Shown piece by piece: positions 4,922 to 5,023 of a stretch of 5,023 nt of DNA (position 1 is the first letter of the stretch; each line of letters opens with the position of its first letter). Source of the stretch: Chloroflexota bacterium. Its GTDB lineage: Bacteria; Chloroflexota; Anaerolineae; Fen-1058. The stretch spans positions 1-5,023 of the forward strand of contig JACRBO010000361.1 of assembly GCA_016219235.1 (NCBI GenBank). Reading direction: 5' to 3'. The position numbers and the translations under genes were made by a program. Under the pieces are notes generated by a model. It worked only from the letters and a program-made list of their open reading frames with translations. It did not search any database and was not told where the DNA came from.

Positions 4922-5023
4922 GGTGGCGGCGGGCAAAAGCAACCCGCAAAATGACCCGTCGCAGGCGGTATGAACGGTATTGGCTTTACAGAAACGCAGC
5001 ACTTTTAGGATTTTTTGGGGCGA

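Larger units (their letters stand above)
4258..5023. other. Gene-free, repeat-rich stretch downstream of the ceramidase gene
   Basis: No convincing gene is visible in these 766 bases. Open frames here lack ribosome-binding sites and known domains, and they overlap one another on both strands because the repeats are poor in stop codons. The contents are two blocks of 42-bp repeats, a long hairpin at 4433-4486, and the MITE-like element at 4757-4911. I recognise nothing in 4641-4744 beyond the start-less minus-strand frame, and nothing in 4922-5023. No T-run terminator for the ceramidase gene is seen. Confidence 0.6.

Noticed and set aside
4941..5023. Possible promoter at the right edge (TTTACA followed by TAGGAT)
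   Set aside because: The spacer is only 15 bp, the -10 match is four of six, and no gene start is visible before the window ends.

Overview
The window comes from a GC-rich bacterium. The gene content (ScpB with a long acidic tail, a two-domain malic enzyme, a bacterial CREST-family ceramidase) and the intergenic style (CACAAAG motifs, TGCATCC heptamers, REP-like palindromes) would suit an environmental lineage such as Chloroflexota. That placement is an impression from sequence style, not a demonstrated assignment.

Layout. Positions 1-860 (+) hold the 3' part of scpB, whose beginning lies outside the window. Positions 861-977 are a short convergent intergenic region with CACAAAG motifs, an intrinsic terminator that reads on the minus strand, and five TGCATCC-type heptamers. 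Positions 978-3224 (-) hold a complete maeB-type malic enzyme fused to a phosphotransacetylase-like domain. Positions 3225-3312 are a divergent promoter region: a good sigma70-type promoter for maeB, a perfect TATAAT on the opposite strand, and an 8-bp dyad with half-sites 31 bp apart that brackets the maeB -35 box. Positions 3313-4257 (+) hold a multi-pass membrane ceramidase. Positions 4258-5023 contain no convincing gene. They hold two runs of diverged 42-bp tandem repeats, a very long hairpin between them, a start-less minus-strand open frame, and a 155-bp MITE-like element with 16-bp perfect terminal inverted repeats and flanking direct repeats.

The most interesting signal is a 97-bp double-hairpin repeat present twice, in opposite orientations. 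One copy (3750-3846) sits inside the ceramidase reading frame and is translated as about 33 extra residues. The other (4786-4882) lies exactly in the middle of the 155-bp MITE-like element. The two copies are the same length and about 80% identical, with the hairpin arms almost perfectly conserved. The coding copy is flanked by AG on both sides; 97 + 2 = 99 bp, so the insertion would keep the frame. This resembles the in-frame palindromic elements known from Rickettsia (RPEs), here in what looks like an unrelated genome.

The genes are not an obvious pathway. scpB (chromosome segregation) and maeB (malate to pyruvate) converge. maeB and the ceramidase diverge and may share control through the dyad.
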